The notes beneath the pieces were generated by a model that saw only the letters and a program-made list of their open reading frames with translations, was not told the DNA's origin and did not search any database. Positions 1 to 7,538 of a stretch of DNA of 10,909 nt are shown here, piece after piece; position 1 is the stretch's first letter, and every line of letters starts with the position of its first letter. The position numbers and the translations under genes were made by a program. The DNA comes from Theodoxus fluviatilis (lineage: Eukaryota; Mollusca; Gastropoda; Cycloneritida; Neritidae), in assembly GCA_034096865.1 (NCBI GenBank), contig JAWQFJ010014422.1, forward strand, positions 1-10,909. Reading direction: 5' to 3'.

Positions 1-1056
1 GTCGTGTCCACTCACTATCGAGTACACTTCTGTCTGTTGTCGTGTCCACTCACTATCGAGTACACTTCTGTCTGTTGTCGTGTCCACTCACTATCGAGTA
101 CACTTCTGTCTGTTGTCGTGTCCACTCACTATCGAGTACACTTCTGTCTGTTGTCGTGTCCACTCACTATCGAGTACACTTCTGTCTGTTGTCGTGTCCA
201 CTCACTATCGAGTACACTTCTGTCTGTTGTCGTGTCCACTCACTATCGAGTACACTTCTGTCTGTTGTCGTGTCCACTCACTATCGAGTACACTTCTGTC
301 TGTTGTCGTGTCCACTCACTATCGAGTACACTTCTGTCTGTTGTCGTGTCCACTCACTATCGAGTACACTTCTGTCTGTTGTCGTGTCCACTCACTATCG
401 AGTACACTTCTGTCTGTTGTCGTGTCCACTCACTATCGAGTACACTTCTGTCTGTTGTCGTGTCCACTCACTATCGAGTACACTTCTGTCTGTTGTCGTG
501 TCCACTCACTATCGAGTACACTTCTGTCTGTTGTCGTGTCCACTCACTATCGAGTACACTTCTGTCTGTTGTCGTGTCCACTCACTATCGAGTACACTTC
601 TGTCTGTTGTCGTGTCCACTCACTATCGAGTACACTTCTGTCTGTTGTCGTGTCCACTCACTATCGAGTACACTTCTGTCTGTTGTCGTGTCCACTCACT
701 ATCGAGTACACTTCTGTCTGTTGTCGTGTCCACTCTCTATCGAGTACACTTCTGTCTGTTGTCGTGTCCACTCACTATCGAGTACACTTCTGTCTGTTGT
801 CGTGTCCACTCACTATCGAGTACACTTCTGTCTGTTGTCGTGTCCACTCACTATCGAGTACACTTCTGTCTGTTGTCGTGTCCACTCACTATCGAGTACA
901 CTTCTGTCTGTTGTCGTGTCCACTCACTATCGAGTACACTTCTGTCTGTTGTCGTGTCCACTCTCTATCGAGTACACTTCTGTCTGTTGTCGTGTCCACT
1001 CACTATCGAGTGCACTTCCGTCTGTTGTCGTGTCCACTCACTATCGAGTACACTTC
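1..1056. repeat. 38-bp minisatellite array, 27.8 copies
   Basis: Head-to-tail repeats of a 38-bp unit that begins GTCGTGTCCACTCACTATCG start at positions 1, 39, 77 and so on. The last, partial unit is 1027-1056. By eye almost all copies are identical. The changes I see are A to T at unit position 14 in the copies starting at 723 and 951, and two changes in the last full copy (989-1026: A to G at 1012, T to C at 1019). Divergence is therefore concentrated at the right edge, as expected when unequal exchange keeps the interior homogeneous. The array runs off the left end, so its true length is unknown. Because 38 is not a multiple of 3 and the unit has no stop in any forward frame, three overlapping long open frames arise; I treat them as artefacts. 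Confidence 0.97.
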
Positions 1057-1226
1057 ACTCTGGGACAAATCCCGTCAAGGACTCAATCACTCCTGAGGAA
1101 GTAGGGCGTTGCACACGCATCTACCTCCTCGCACTGTCACCTTTTCTGTCTTGCTTCCTCTCACGCCGCCCTGCTACATACACCATTTGGAGGCTTTCTA
1201 GAGTCATGGAGAACTAACGATCGTAC
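1057..1226. other. Unique sequence between repeat arrays
   Basis: About 170 bases of non-repetitive sequence separate the minisatellite from the (GAAC)n tract. I see no coding exon, RNA gene or recognisable element in it. The open frames that cross it are extensions of the minisatellite frames. Confidence 0.6.
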
Positions 1227-1350
1227 GAACGAACGAACGAACGAACGAAAGAACGAACGAACGAACGAACTTTATTTTACAAGGGTAGTGAATTAGGCAA
1301 TGGTGCCTTTCTTACATTCAGCCCTTGAGGCAAACTATTCAAATGCTGAA

Positions 1351-1353
<3 letters not shown>
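1227..1353 (-). mobile_element. Probable 3' end of a minus-strand retroposon with (GTTC)n tail
   Basis: Read on the minus strand, about 80 bases of unique sequence end in AAAATAAAG and run directly into a GTTC/TTCG tetranucleotide tail (1227-1270, with one GAAA variant around 1247-1250 on the plus strand). A polyadenylation-like AATAAA followed at once by a short-unit tail is the usual look of the 3' terminus of a LINE or SINE. The body disappears into the GA-rich repeat at 1354, so the 5' part is missing or was displaced by repeat expansion. No protein domain is visible. Family assignment is not possible from this stub; chance adjacency of a microsatellite and an AATAAA is the alternative. 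Confidence 0.5.
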
Positions 1354-1398
<45 letters not shown>

Positions 1399-1509
1399 AG
1401 AGAGAGAGAGAGACAGAGAGAGAGAGAGACAGAGAGAGAGAGAGAAAGAGAGAGAGGGGGGAGGGGGTAGGAAGGGAAGAGAGAATGAGAGTAAAATTGG
1501 AGGGAAAAT

Positions 1510-1540
<31 letters not shown>

Positions 1541-1704
1541 AGAGAGGGGGGAGGGGGTAGGAAGGGAAGAGATAATGAGAGTAAAAGGGGAGAGAAAATG
1601 AGAGAGAGAGAGAGAGAGAGAGACAGGGGGGGGGGGGACGGGGTAGGAAGGGAAGAGATAATGAGAGTAAAAGGGGAGAGCAAATGAGAGTAAAAGGGGA
1701 GAGC

Positions 1705-1778
<74 letters not shown>

Positions 1779-1780
1779 TG
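1354..1780. repeat. (GA)n microsatellite with ~90-bp higher-order repeat
   Basis: The plus strand is almost pure purine. Runs of GA are interrupted three times by a G-rich block containing TAGGAAGGGAAGAGA, at about 1468, 1558 and 1644. The blocks are spaced 90 and 86 bases apart and each is followed by AATGAGAGTAAAA. A shorter repeat (AATGAGAGTAAAAGGGGAGAG) occurs in tandem around 1660-1708. The region is therefore a microsatellite that has also been duplicated in larger blocks. Open frames on both strands here encode only Arg/Glu or Ser/Leu runs and are not genes. Confidence 0.93.
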
Positions 1781-1974
1781 TGTCTAATTATCACAAGAAT
1801 TAGACATATACAATTTCTTAAAACATACTAAAATTGGTATAGACAGTGTAACAGAGAAACACAATTCAAATATGGAACTTGACATATCTACAATGACACA
1901 TACATAAAAGCAATTTTCTAAACATTCTAATATTTAAAAAAAACATACATGAAGGCCAAAGCCATTTTAGTCCA

Positions 1975-2007
1975 CTAGAGACTTCGCCTGCTGGCGAAAG
2001 TCTCTAG
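1975..2007. repeat. Imperfect inverted repeat (hairpin)
   Basis: The arm CTAGAGACTTCGCC (1975-1988) is followed by a 4-base loop TGCT and the complementary arm GGCGAAAGTCTCTAG (1993-2007), which differs by one extra A. The stem would be 14 bp with a single bulge. It lies in otherwise unremarkable sequence; it could be part of a dispersed repeat or a structured RNA, but nothing here decides that. Confidence 0.8.
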
Positions 2008-2341
2008 CACAGTTCATTTCACATGATGGAACAGTTCCGTCCGGAATATTCATAAGGAGGTCACACGAGAGGCTTGTGGGTATGTGCTCTGCTCCTTGAC
2101 ATATGCCGTTAAAGTTGATTTAAAACTGTTTCACACGAAACTCATAACGTACTTTTGTTGAGACAATAAACATGCGTTTATTCGATAAAATAAAATGTTT
2201 GTGTTGAAATGGAAACGAGTTTTGACATCTGAATGATTTCTGTAAAATGTGAAGAAAAAAGTATTCAGAAAGAGCTATTTTTGGCACAATGTTGTAATGC
2301 GAAGGGTCAAGTCTATTACTCATTCATTGCGAACTGCGCCA

Positions 2342-2355
2342 GAGTCACGTGACTC
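2342..2355. promoter_or_regulatory. 14-bp perfect palindrome containing GTCACGTGAC E-box
   Basis: GAGTCACGTGACTC is a perfect 14-bp palindrome. Its core (2344-2353) is GTCACGTGAC, the consensus known as the CLEAR site, bound by bHLH-zip factors of the TFEB/MITF and USF type. Function here is inferred from the motif alone; no promoter or transcript is visible nearby. Confidence 0.3.
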
Positions 2356-3297
2356 GGGTTCACAGAATGGGCCAAAGCCTCTTGATGTATCCTCCCTCCC
2401 CTACTCCCCCACCCCCAATCAGCCGGAACCCCTCCAATAGCTCAGCCAGGGGTGGCCTGAAGTAAGCATATGTGAAGAATGGACAATGTAGGATACACTT
2501 AGCCGTTCCACTGTCTAGACGTGATGAAAGCGTGGAAAACTATGTCATAAGATGATGCATGAGAATAGTGCGAATTTTGTCTGTGAACATAGGCAAAGAC
2601 TTGATACATTTTATGTCATCAGGCAGTGAGACGCTCCTACAGCTAGAAAAATGGCCAATCATCAACTGACAAGGCGGAAGAACATAGCTGCGTCCTGGCG
2701 CGAGAGTGGATGAAGAAGTTGACGAAATAGCTGACGATACAGATGCCACAGCGGTTTTTCACTTCATAGAACACATCATGGTGTCATATCGAAAGGCACG
2801 GGAACTTTTTCAACGAAAAAAAGCAACCTGGGTTCACCTGTAGACAATTTTGTCGAAAATGTTATGCCCCGATTCATTTCGATCAATTCAAGGGACATAA
2901 TTCATAGAGCGAACGTATACGGTGTTGCGACTTTGCAAGCGATACAAATTGTTTCGGCAGTGTATGTCCAGAAATAACCAATACACCTACTCCTCTAAAT
3001 ATACAAATGAACACTCGAAAAGCAAATACTTTCTTGTATGTACAGTTTTCCATTCTCGAACCCTGAGAAGCACACTACAGGCACTGCCGTCTATCAGCGG
3101 CATCCCAATTGGCATGGTCTCTACCATTTTGGTTCATCCGGGCCTCTGCAGGGTGACGCATCGAGGAAGCTCCGGATCTCCCTCGCCCTCACCCCTTCAC
3201 GGAGAGGGTGTCCCTATGAGCGAGGAACGTAGGCAACGCCTAGCCCTTGCGATTCTTTTGAGATTTTGGGCCTAACAGACCAGGCTGCAAGAACGAC

Positions 3298-3307
3298 GTC
3301 ACGTGAC
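3298..3307. promoter_or_regulatory. Second GTCACGTGAC E-box
   Basis: The same ten-base palindrome as at 2344-2353 occurs 954 bases downstream, here preceded by GAC so that a GACGTC site overlaps it. It is a candidate bHLH-zip binding site by motif only. Confidence 0.3.
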
Positions 3308-3642
3308 ACATCAAAGGGCGGCCACACCCTGGCTTCGTCACATAACTTGGCAACAGACGTGTGGAGAGGACCGGCGTGTAATCTGGAAGACACCATGATG
3401 CTCTAGTACAGTCCAGCACTTCCATAGCAAGAGCAAGGAACGCACTCTGCAGTGTGATTGATGCTGCATTGAAACTGTGATACGTGGGAATATTTCCCAG
3501 GGAATGCACGCGGTGCTGCTATCTGGCTGCATGCGGCTTATCCGTCTCTGTAATAATTACAAAATGTTACCAAAAATAGCTCGAGTGACAGAGTGACCGA
3601 GAACGTACAACGTAGCGGAAGTTCTTAACAGGGCGAACAATG

Positions 3643-3655
3643 ATCACAAACTTGT
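3643..3655. repeat. Left target-site duplication of SINE-like retroposon
   Basis: ATCACAAACTTGT here matches ATCACAAACCTGT at 6547-6559 in 12 of 13 positions. The two copies bracket the retroposon, including its tail and everything inserted in it. Duplications of this length are typical of LINE-driven retroposition. Confidence 0.75.
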
Positions 3656-3713
3656 TCCCCCTGTGGGTTGAGGATAAGAATTAACCCACCGCGTCTCCTT
3701 ACGTGATTCGTTA

Positions 3714-3764
3714 AGGCTCTTACACACGTACCGGTTGTCCCCCGATTTTGCAGCCGATCCGGTC
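3714..3764 (+). repeat. Left terminal inverted repeat of Harbinger-type element
   Basis: Begins AGGCTCTTACACACGTACC and ends CCGATCCGGTC. It pairs with the reverse complement of 6196-6247 with one gap and roughly ten mismatches by eye. Confidence 0.88.
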
Positions 3765-4298
3765 AAGCATCAGAACGGTTGACTCATTTGCATACAATCC
3801 GGCCCGGTTCTTGTCCGTAGGGCAGGCTCTATTCCCCGACCCGGTCTCGACCGATTTGTATGCCCGGCGACGCGAGAAGGACGAGAATCTCGCGACTAGT
3901 TGCCAATTTAAATGGCGGACATGTCTCCGCTTCACACAGAAAACGCTGTAATTGGGGGATACTAAAACCCCAACCAAAGAAAATGAAAGCCATGAACAGC
4001 ATTAATTTATCAAAGCTGTATGTTGAATGCAACAATATGTCGTGAAAGCTCCTACATTGTAAAATTGGAAATGCAGGTCAATTCACCTTCACACGAAAGC
4101 ATCTGTCAGCAGCTTTTGTTGCGTGCATGTTTGCGCAAAAAACGCTGGTATTGGGGATAATAGAAACCCATCCAAAGAAAATGTAAACCATGAACAGCAT
4201 TAATTTATCAAAGCTGTATGTTGAATGCATCAATAGGTCGTGAAAGCTCCTACATTGTAAAATTGGAAATGCGGGTCAATGCACCTTCATGCCAAAGC

Positions 4299-4303
4299 AT
4301 CTG
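4299..4303. repeat. Left 5-bp target-site duplication of LTR insertion
   Basis: ATCTG precedes the TGTCATGGC end of the insertion and is repeated exactly at 5678-5682. The uninterrupted sequence GCATCTGTCAGC is seen in the first and third repeat copies. Confidence 0.88.
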
Positions 4304-5677
4304 TGTCATGGCCCGGGTGGTTGACTACTGATGTAGTAGCAGTCCCGTGCAGATATTTAAGTTTTAAGGGGAATTTGGCTGATTGTCCAAAAACTTAACA
4401 CTCTATTCAAAACAATGCCACACCAGACATAAATCACATATAACAATTTAATAACATAATACAAGAAAAAAACCAGTCAATGCAAATAAAGTTCCATACC
4501 TCACTCACCAATTAGCAATATGCCAGAACACTCCAGCAGAAATCTTCAACAAAAGTTCTCCACAGAACAAACAATAAGCACAAATCTACAACAAAAGCTC
4601 TCCAAAGAACAAACAATACTTTCAACTCAAATCATCAATGATTATCACCCCACCACACCAATTGCAATCTGCTAGAACTTTCCAGCAGCAATTCCACAGC
4701 GAACTTCTCCAAAGAACAAACAATACTTCCTATTCAAATCAACAATGGTTATCACCCCACCACACCGATTCACAACAAATCTTGCCAAAGAACAAACAAT
4801 ACTTCCTATTCAAATCGACAATGGTTATCACCCTGCCACACCGATTGTACTCTGCTAGAACTTCCCAGCAGTAAGTTCACAACAAATCTTGTCAAAGAAC
4901 AAACAATACTTTCAATTCAAATGAACAATGGGTATCACCTCGCCACACCGATTGTAATCTGCTAGAACCTCCCAGCAGTAAGTTCACAACAAATCTTGCC
5001 AAAGAACAAACAATACCTCTAATTACTACAATGATTTCTACAATATTGCAAATCCCCTTCAAAGTGCACGTCACCTCTTCATGAACTTCAACTCAAGTCA
5101 ACAACGTCCAGATCCGTCATCCGTGACGGCCCTGCACCCATACCATAGGCGCACACAAGAAAAAGAATGAGGGACTTGCCATTCTGGAAGCTTGGCGCTG
5201 TGAGTGACTCTGACTTCATCAGCAGATGTCAGACCTTCGCAGGCACAGCAAGACTAATATGAGATGAAATCACAAAGAAGAACAGCCTTCAAACCGTCGC
5301 AATGTCACCGCTAAAGGCCTGACGACGAGACACAAAGAAAAATCTTCCCCTCCTTACAACACCAGTAAGGAGACCGGCAAAGCAAAACAGGTATTGCCAA
5401 CCGGGCGCAAACGGCCCCCTGAGACATCGCTCAGCAAGGAATCACACACACTGCAACGACGAAATGTTGTGCCAATCCCCCACCCTCCCCTTGATAGGAA
5501 AAACTGACCCTTAATATAGTGTTCCTTCACGCCCACAGCAAATGTGGTGCACATGCTGTCGCAGGGCAACTAAAGTTGCATGTGCAAAACGGTTGAAAAA
5601 TACATGCTGACTCTGCAAAGCACGTGAAAAAACCTGAAAGCAAATTTAAAGTTCCTCTACATATTTGAGTCGTGACA
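4304..5677. mobile_element. Solo-LTR-like insertion, 1374 bp
   Basis: The insertion interrupts the second 198-bp repeat copy between GCATCTG and TCAGCGGC. It starts TGTCATGGC and ends GTCGTGACA, so it has the TG...CA ends of a retroviral-type LTR, with a short inverted terminal match (TGTCATGGC against TGTCACGAC, 7 of 9). The flanking duplication is 5 bp (ATCTG), the usual size for Ty3/Gypsy and Bel-Pao elements. No gag, protease, reverse transcriptase or integrase is present and no second LTR copy is seen, so a solo LTR left by recombination between two LTRs is the simplest reading. AATAAA occurs at about 4485 on the plus strand, but I cannot fix transcriptional orientation. The alternative is a non-autonomous DNA element with very short inverted ends. 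Open frames inside have no recognisable domains. Confidence 0.75.
4606..5040. repeat. 107-bp tandem repeats inside the LTR-like insertion
   Basis: The phrase AGAACAAACAATAC starts at 4606, 4713, 4789, 4896 and 5003, giving spacings of 107, 76, 107 and 107. The 76-base unit lacks the ATCTGCTAGAACTTCCCAGC-type segment. Units also share GGTTATCACCCCACCACACC-like sequence. A degenerate partial unit (AGAACAAACAATAAG, 4564) precedes the array. Internal tandem repeats are known in some LTR U3 regions, where they can act as enhancers; that role is not shown here. Confidence 0.92.
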
Positions 5678-5682
5678 ATCTG
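5678..5682. repeat. Right 5-bp target-site duplication of LTR insertion
   Basis: ATCTG directly follows the TGACA end of the insertion, then the host 198-bp repeat resumes with TCAGCGGC. Confidence 0.88.
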
Positions 5683-6195
5683 TCAGCGGCTTTCGTTGCG
5701 TGCATGTTCGCACAGAAAAAGCTGATTTGTGGGGATAATAGAAACCCATCCAAAGAAAATGTAAGCCATGAACAGCACTAATTTATCAAAGCTGTATGTT
5801 GAGTGCATCAATTGTAAAATTGGAAATGCGGGTGAATGCACCTTCACGCCAAAGCATCTGTCAGCGGCTTTTGTTGCGTGCATGTTTGCACAGAAAACGC
5901 TGATTTTGGGGGATAATAAAACCCACCCAAAGAAAATGTAAACCATGAACAGCATTAATTTATCAAAGCTGTATGTTGAGTGCATTAATAGGTCGTGAAA
6001 GCTCCTATATTTTAAAATCCGACAGGCAGGTCACGCGCATAGACTACACGTCGAAGCGTCGTTGCCATAGCTCGTCAAAGGGATGTAACTCTAAATTCTT
6101 ACCTCGCTTCGCGTAAATGAAAATCGCTCGAGTTCGCGGTCTAGGTGTAATCGTTGCGTGTGGCTGCCAACCCGATATTTACACACGCACGGTCA

Positions 6196-6247
6196 GACCG
6201 GATCGGGAGCAAAATCGGCTTGAAAACCGGTACGTGTATAGGCGCCT
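6196..6247 (-). repeat. Right terminal inverted repeat of Harbinger-type element
   Basis: Read on the minus strand it begins AGGCGCCTATACACGTACC and ends CCGATCCGGTC, mirroring the left end. TTA follows immediately at 6248-6250. Confidence 0.88.
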
Positions 6248-6365
6248 TTAGAGGCAAATAACTGGGGACACAGTGACTTGATTAGCGATTGCCATAAACT
6301 ATTCCAGTGATTTTCGTGCACAATGGCCTTACATAGCCCATGAAGGCTGATCGGCCGTAAAACTC

Positions 6366-6546
6366 CTTCCATCCACCCATCCATCCATCCATCCATCCAT
6401 CCATCAATCCATCCATCCATCCATCCATCCATCTATCCATCCATCCATCCATCCATCCATCCATCCATCCATCCATCCATCCATCCATCCATCCATCCAT
6501 CCATCCATCCATCCATCCATCCATCCATCCATCTATCCATCCATCC
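6366..6546. repeat. (CCAT)n microsatellite, tail of the outer retroposon
   Basis: About 45 tetranucleotide units with a few interruptions (CACC near 6374, CAAT near 6404, CTAT near 6432 and 6532). It lies where the second retroposon copy has (AAT)n, and it ends at the right target-site duplication, so it is best read as the retroposon's tail. The reverse strand reads Met-Asp-Gly-Trp repeats, an artefact. Confidence 0.93.
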
Positions 6547-6559
6547 ATCACAAACCTGT
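6547..6559. repeat. Right target-site duplication of SINE-like retroposon
   Basis: ATCACAAACCTGT, the partner of 3643-3655, follows the (CCAT)n tail directly. The AT of the last CCAT unit may contribute its first bases. Confidence 0.72.
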
Positions 6560-7122
6560 CCAGAGAGGACGAACAGATCGTCTGCAGAAGTTGTCTGCCC
6601 AAATCCTACAATTACATGAGAAGCACTGTGGTTTCGTTTCTATCTGGGGCTCGATTTTCGAATGGATTCGACTTTGATCCCCATCTCAATTTGAATGGTA
6701 TGGCAATTTGCATGAACTATTGATGTATTCTACTTAGTGCTCAGAGAAACGAGCCCTGGTATTTAGTTACGGGTTTTTGTCGTACCGGTGTCAGTAATCC
6801 TCAAAATGAGCGTTTTGCATGCAAGACGATGAGAAAATGGCCGTTTGTGCGCCTGGCCAGCGCATGTCCTGGGAACGCTACGTACACATCAAACCTGGTT
6901 CGTGAGCAGAGTGGTGGCACTTAATAAAGCATTTAAAGTGTTTAGTGTCCGTTCAAAACACCTGCTTTGCCTTCGCCTTCATTTTATGTTCCATGCTCTA
7001 TTCTTGCTTAATTTTGATGCATTTGCATTCAAGCATAGACACTTCCTGTTCCATAATCTGGTATTCCCATAGATATCTTATTATATCGTTCTACAACAAA
7101 CATTATTGTGTTCACGTTCCAG
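6560..7122 (+). other. Non-coding sequence, probably intron upstream of the BTB exon
   Basis: No coding exon is visible. The stretch ends in TGTTCACGTTCCAG (7109-7122), a plausible splice acceptor. If that is right, at least this sequence, and perhaps all of the nested elements, lies in an intron whose 5' exon is outside the window. An AATAAA occurs at 6923-6928 without other support. Confidence 0.45.
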
Positions 7123-7538
7123 ATGAGAAGCTGGAGGTGCTGCTGATCCTGGCAGACGAGTACCAGTGCCAGATGCTGACCAAGAAGTGCCAGACCTTCC
7201 TTGCTGCCTCACTGGAGAAATGCCTGTTGCATACTACCATGAAGCTATCTCACAGCGTCGTGTTGTCATTCGCTCAAAACAAAGCGATTCCAACCGCTCA
7301 AAGCAACGTGTTGTCTTCCGTGTGCAGCATTCCTGGTAAATCTGTCCTGCGCTGGCTGAGGCTGACGGACCAGTTTTTCCCGGAGTCTAGCTTGCTTGAG
7401 GGACTGATACACGAACTGGAGCAGCGGATGGAGTGTGACCAGCTGACCGAGGCGCCAGACTTCAAAAGGCTCAGCTCTGTGGCCCTACGCCTTCTCTTCC
7501 AAATATACACAGGCAGCTTGAAGGGCAATATCCGGTAA
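7123..7538 (+). CDS. BTB/POZ domain protein, partial: end of BTB plus BACK-like helical region
   Basis: The frame reads through about 138 codons to a TAA at 7536-7538. The first about 30 residues (EKLEVLLILADEYQ, then LTKKCQTFL) match the last helices of a BTB/POZ domain, where a helix with LL..AD.YQ leads to the conserved K.C..FL. The earlier part of the BTB fold is absent, so the protein must start in an upstream exon outside the window. I place the exon start after the AG at 7121-7122, which implies a phase-1 intron. The following residues (VLRWLRLTDQF ... ECDQLTEAPDFKRLSSVALRLL) resemble the helical region after the BTB in many BTB and MATH-BTB proteins, where an LADRY-like helix is followed by a D/P-F..LS segment. 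BTB proteins of this type usually dimerise and often serve as Cullin-3 adaptors; substrate and role cannot be told. A possible donor G|GTAAAG (7535-7540) overlaps the stop, so the exon may instead splice onward. A start at the upstream ATG 6945 is unlikely because that segment is not BTB-like. Confidence 0.75.

Larger units (their letters stand above)
1781..3642. other. Gene-free region
   Basis: About 1.86 kb without a convincing exon. The open frames present are short (about 60-120 codons), have no recognisable domain and are not flanked by good splice sites. The first part (1781-1960) is A-rich. A hairpin (1975-2007) and two CACGTG-containing palindromes (2342-2355 and 3298-3307) are the only structures I can support and are listed separately. 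Confidence 0.6.
3931..6022. repeat. 198-bp tandem repeat, four copies, interrupted by the LTR
   Basis: The anchor ATGAACAGCAT(C)TAATTTATC occurs at 3992, 4190, 5768 and 5945. The spacings are 198, 199 (after subtracting 1379 bases for the LTR and its duplication) and 177. Each unit runs from a CAGAAAACGCTG-like start through AAAGCTGTATGTTGA, GGTCGTGAAAGCTCCTAC and GCATCTGTCAGC to GTTGCGTGCATGTT. The third copy lacks about 21 bases covering the GGTCGTGAAAGCTCCTAC block; the fourth degenerates after about 6010. The array forms the interior of the Harbinger-type element. The short open frames on the minus strand with the same phrase in each unit are by-products of the repeat. Confidence 0.93.
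3714..6247. mobile_element. Non-autonomous PIF/Harbinger-type DNA element
   Basis: The ends are inverted repeats of about 51 bp: 3714-3764 and the reverse complement of 6196-6247 both start AGGC, share ACACGTACCGGTT, CCGATTTTGC and CCGATCCGGTC, and agree at most positions. The element is flanked by TTA on both sides (3711-3713 and 6248-6250), matching the 3-bp TWA duplication of the PIF/Harbinger superfamily. The second retroposon copy has GATTCG-TAA-GAGGC at the same place with nothing inserted, which confirms both boundaries. Without the nested LTR and its duplication the element is about 1155 bp. No transposase or Myb-like protein is encoded, so it would need proteins supplied in trans. 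Its interior is mostly a 198-bp tandem repeat. The left subterminal region is rich in CCGG-containing motifs and holds a CGCGAGA/TCTCGCG inverted pair (3871-3894). Confidence 0.85.
3656..6546 (+). mobile_element. SINE-like retroposon with (CCAT)n tail, split by a DNA transposon
   Basis: The body is in two parts, 3656-3713 and 6248-6365, followed by a (CCAT)n tail to 6546. The second copy at 10707-10909 shows the same order of blocks: CCCTGTGG near the start, then GACCCACCGCGTCTC (AACCCACCGCGTCTC here), GATTCG, GAGGC, GACTT, GATTTTCGTGC and CATAGCC, then a simple-repeat tail. Both copies begin at about the same base, and this one is flanked by a 12-of-13 target-site duplication, so the element is probably a short complete retroposon, not a randomly truncated LINE. 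I do not see a clear tRNA-type A box and B box, so the promoter class is unknown. Between GAGGC and GACTT this copy carries 19 extra bases (6256-6274) absent from the second copy. No coding capacity. Confidence 0.75.

Noticed and set aside
1..1056. CRISPR-like array
   Set aside because: Units follow each other with no variable spacers, and the rest of the window is eukaryotic; it is a tandem minisatellite.
4..1217. Three overlapping plus-strand open frames of 338-391 codons
   Set aside because: They are the three phases of the 38-bp minisatellite, whose unit has no stop in any forward frame. The periodic peptide is the same in all, only offset, and there is no start context or domain.
1325..1794. 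Arg/Glu-rich and Ser/Leu-rich open frames on both strands
   Set aside because: Translation of the (GA)n repeat; no complexity beyond the repeat.
3150..3235. tRNA or other structured RNA in a GC-rich stretch
   Set aside because: Short complementary pieces (CACCC/GGGTG, CCTCG/CGAGG) exist but do not form a cloverleaf, and no B-box-like GGTTCGA is present.
4638..5569. Short open frames inside the LTR-like insertion as gag or other genes
   Set aside because: They fall in or beside the 107-bp repeats, are 60-80 codons and show no zinc knuckle, protease or polymerase motif.
3720..5985. Minus-strand frames sharing the phrase FDKLMLFMAFIFFGW-like in the 198-bp repeats
   Set aside because: The recurring phrase is due to the repeat unit itself; frames are short, broken between units, and lie in a non-autonomous transposon.
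6193..6602. Minus-strand frames with Met-Asp-Gly-Trp repeats
   Set aside because: Translation of the (CCAT)n tail of the outer retroposon.
6945..7122. Upstream ATG as start of the BTB protein
   Set aside because: The about 59 codons before 7123 do not resemble the earlier part of a BTB domain, which would be needed for a complete fold, and a splice acceptor sits exactly where the BTB-like sequence begins.
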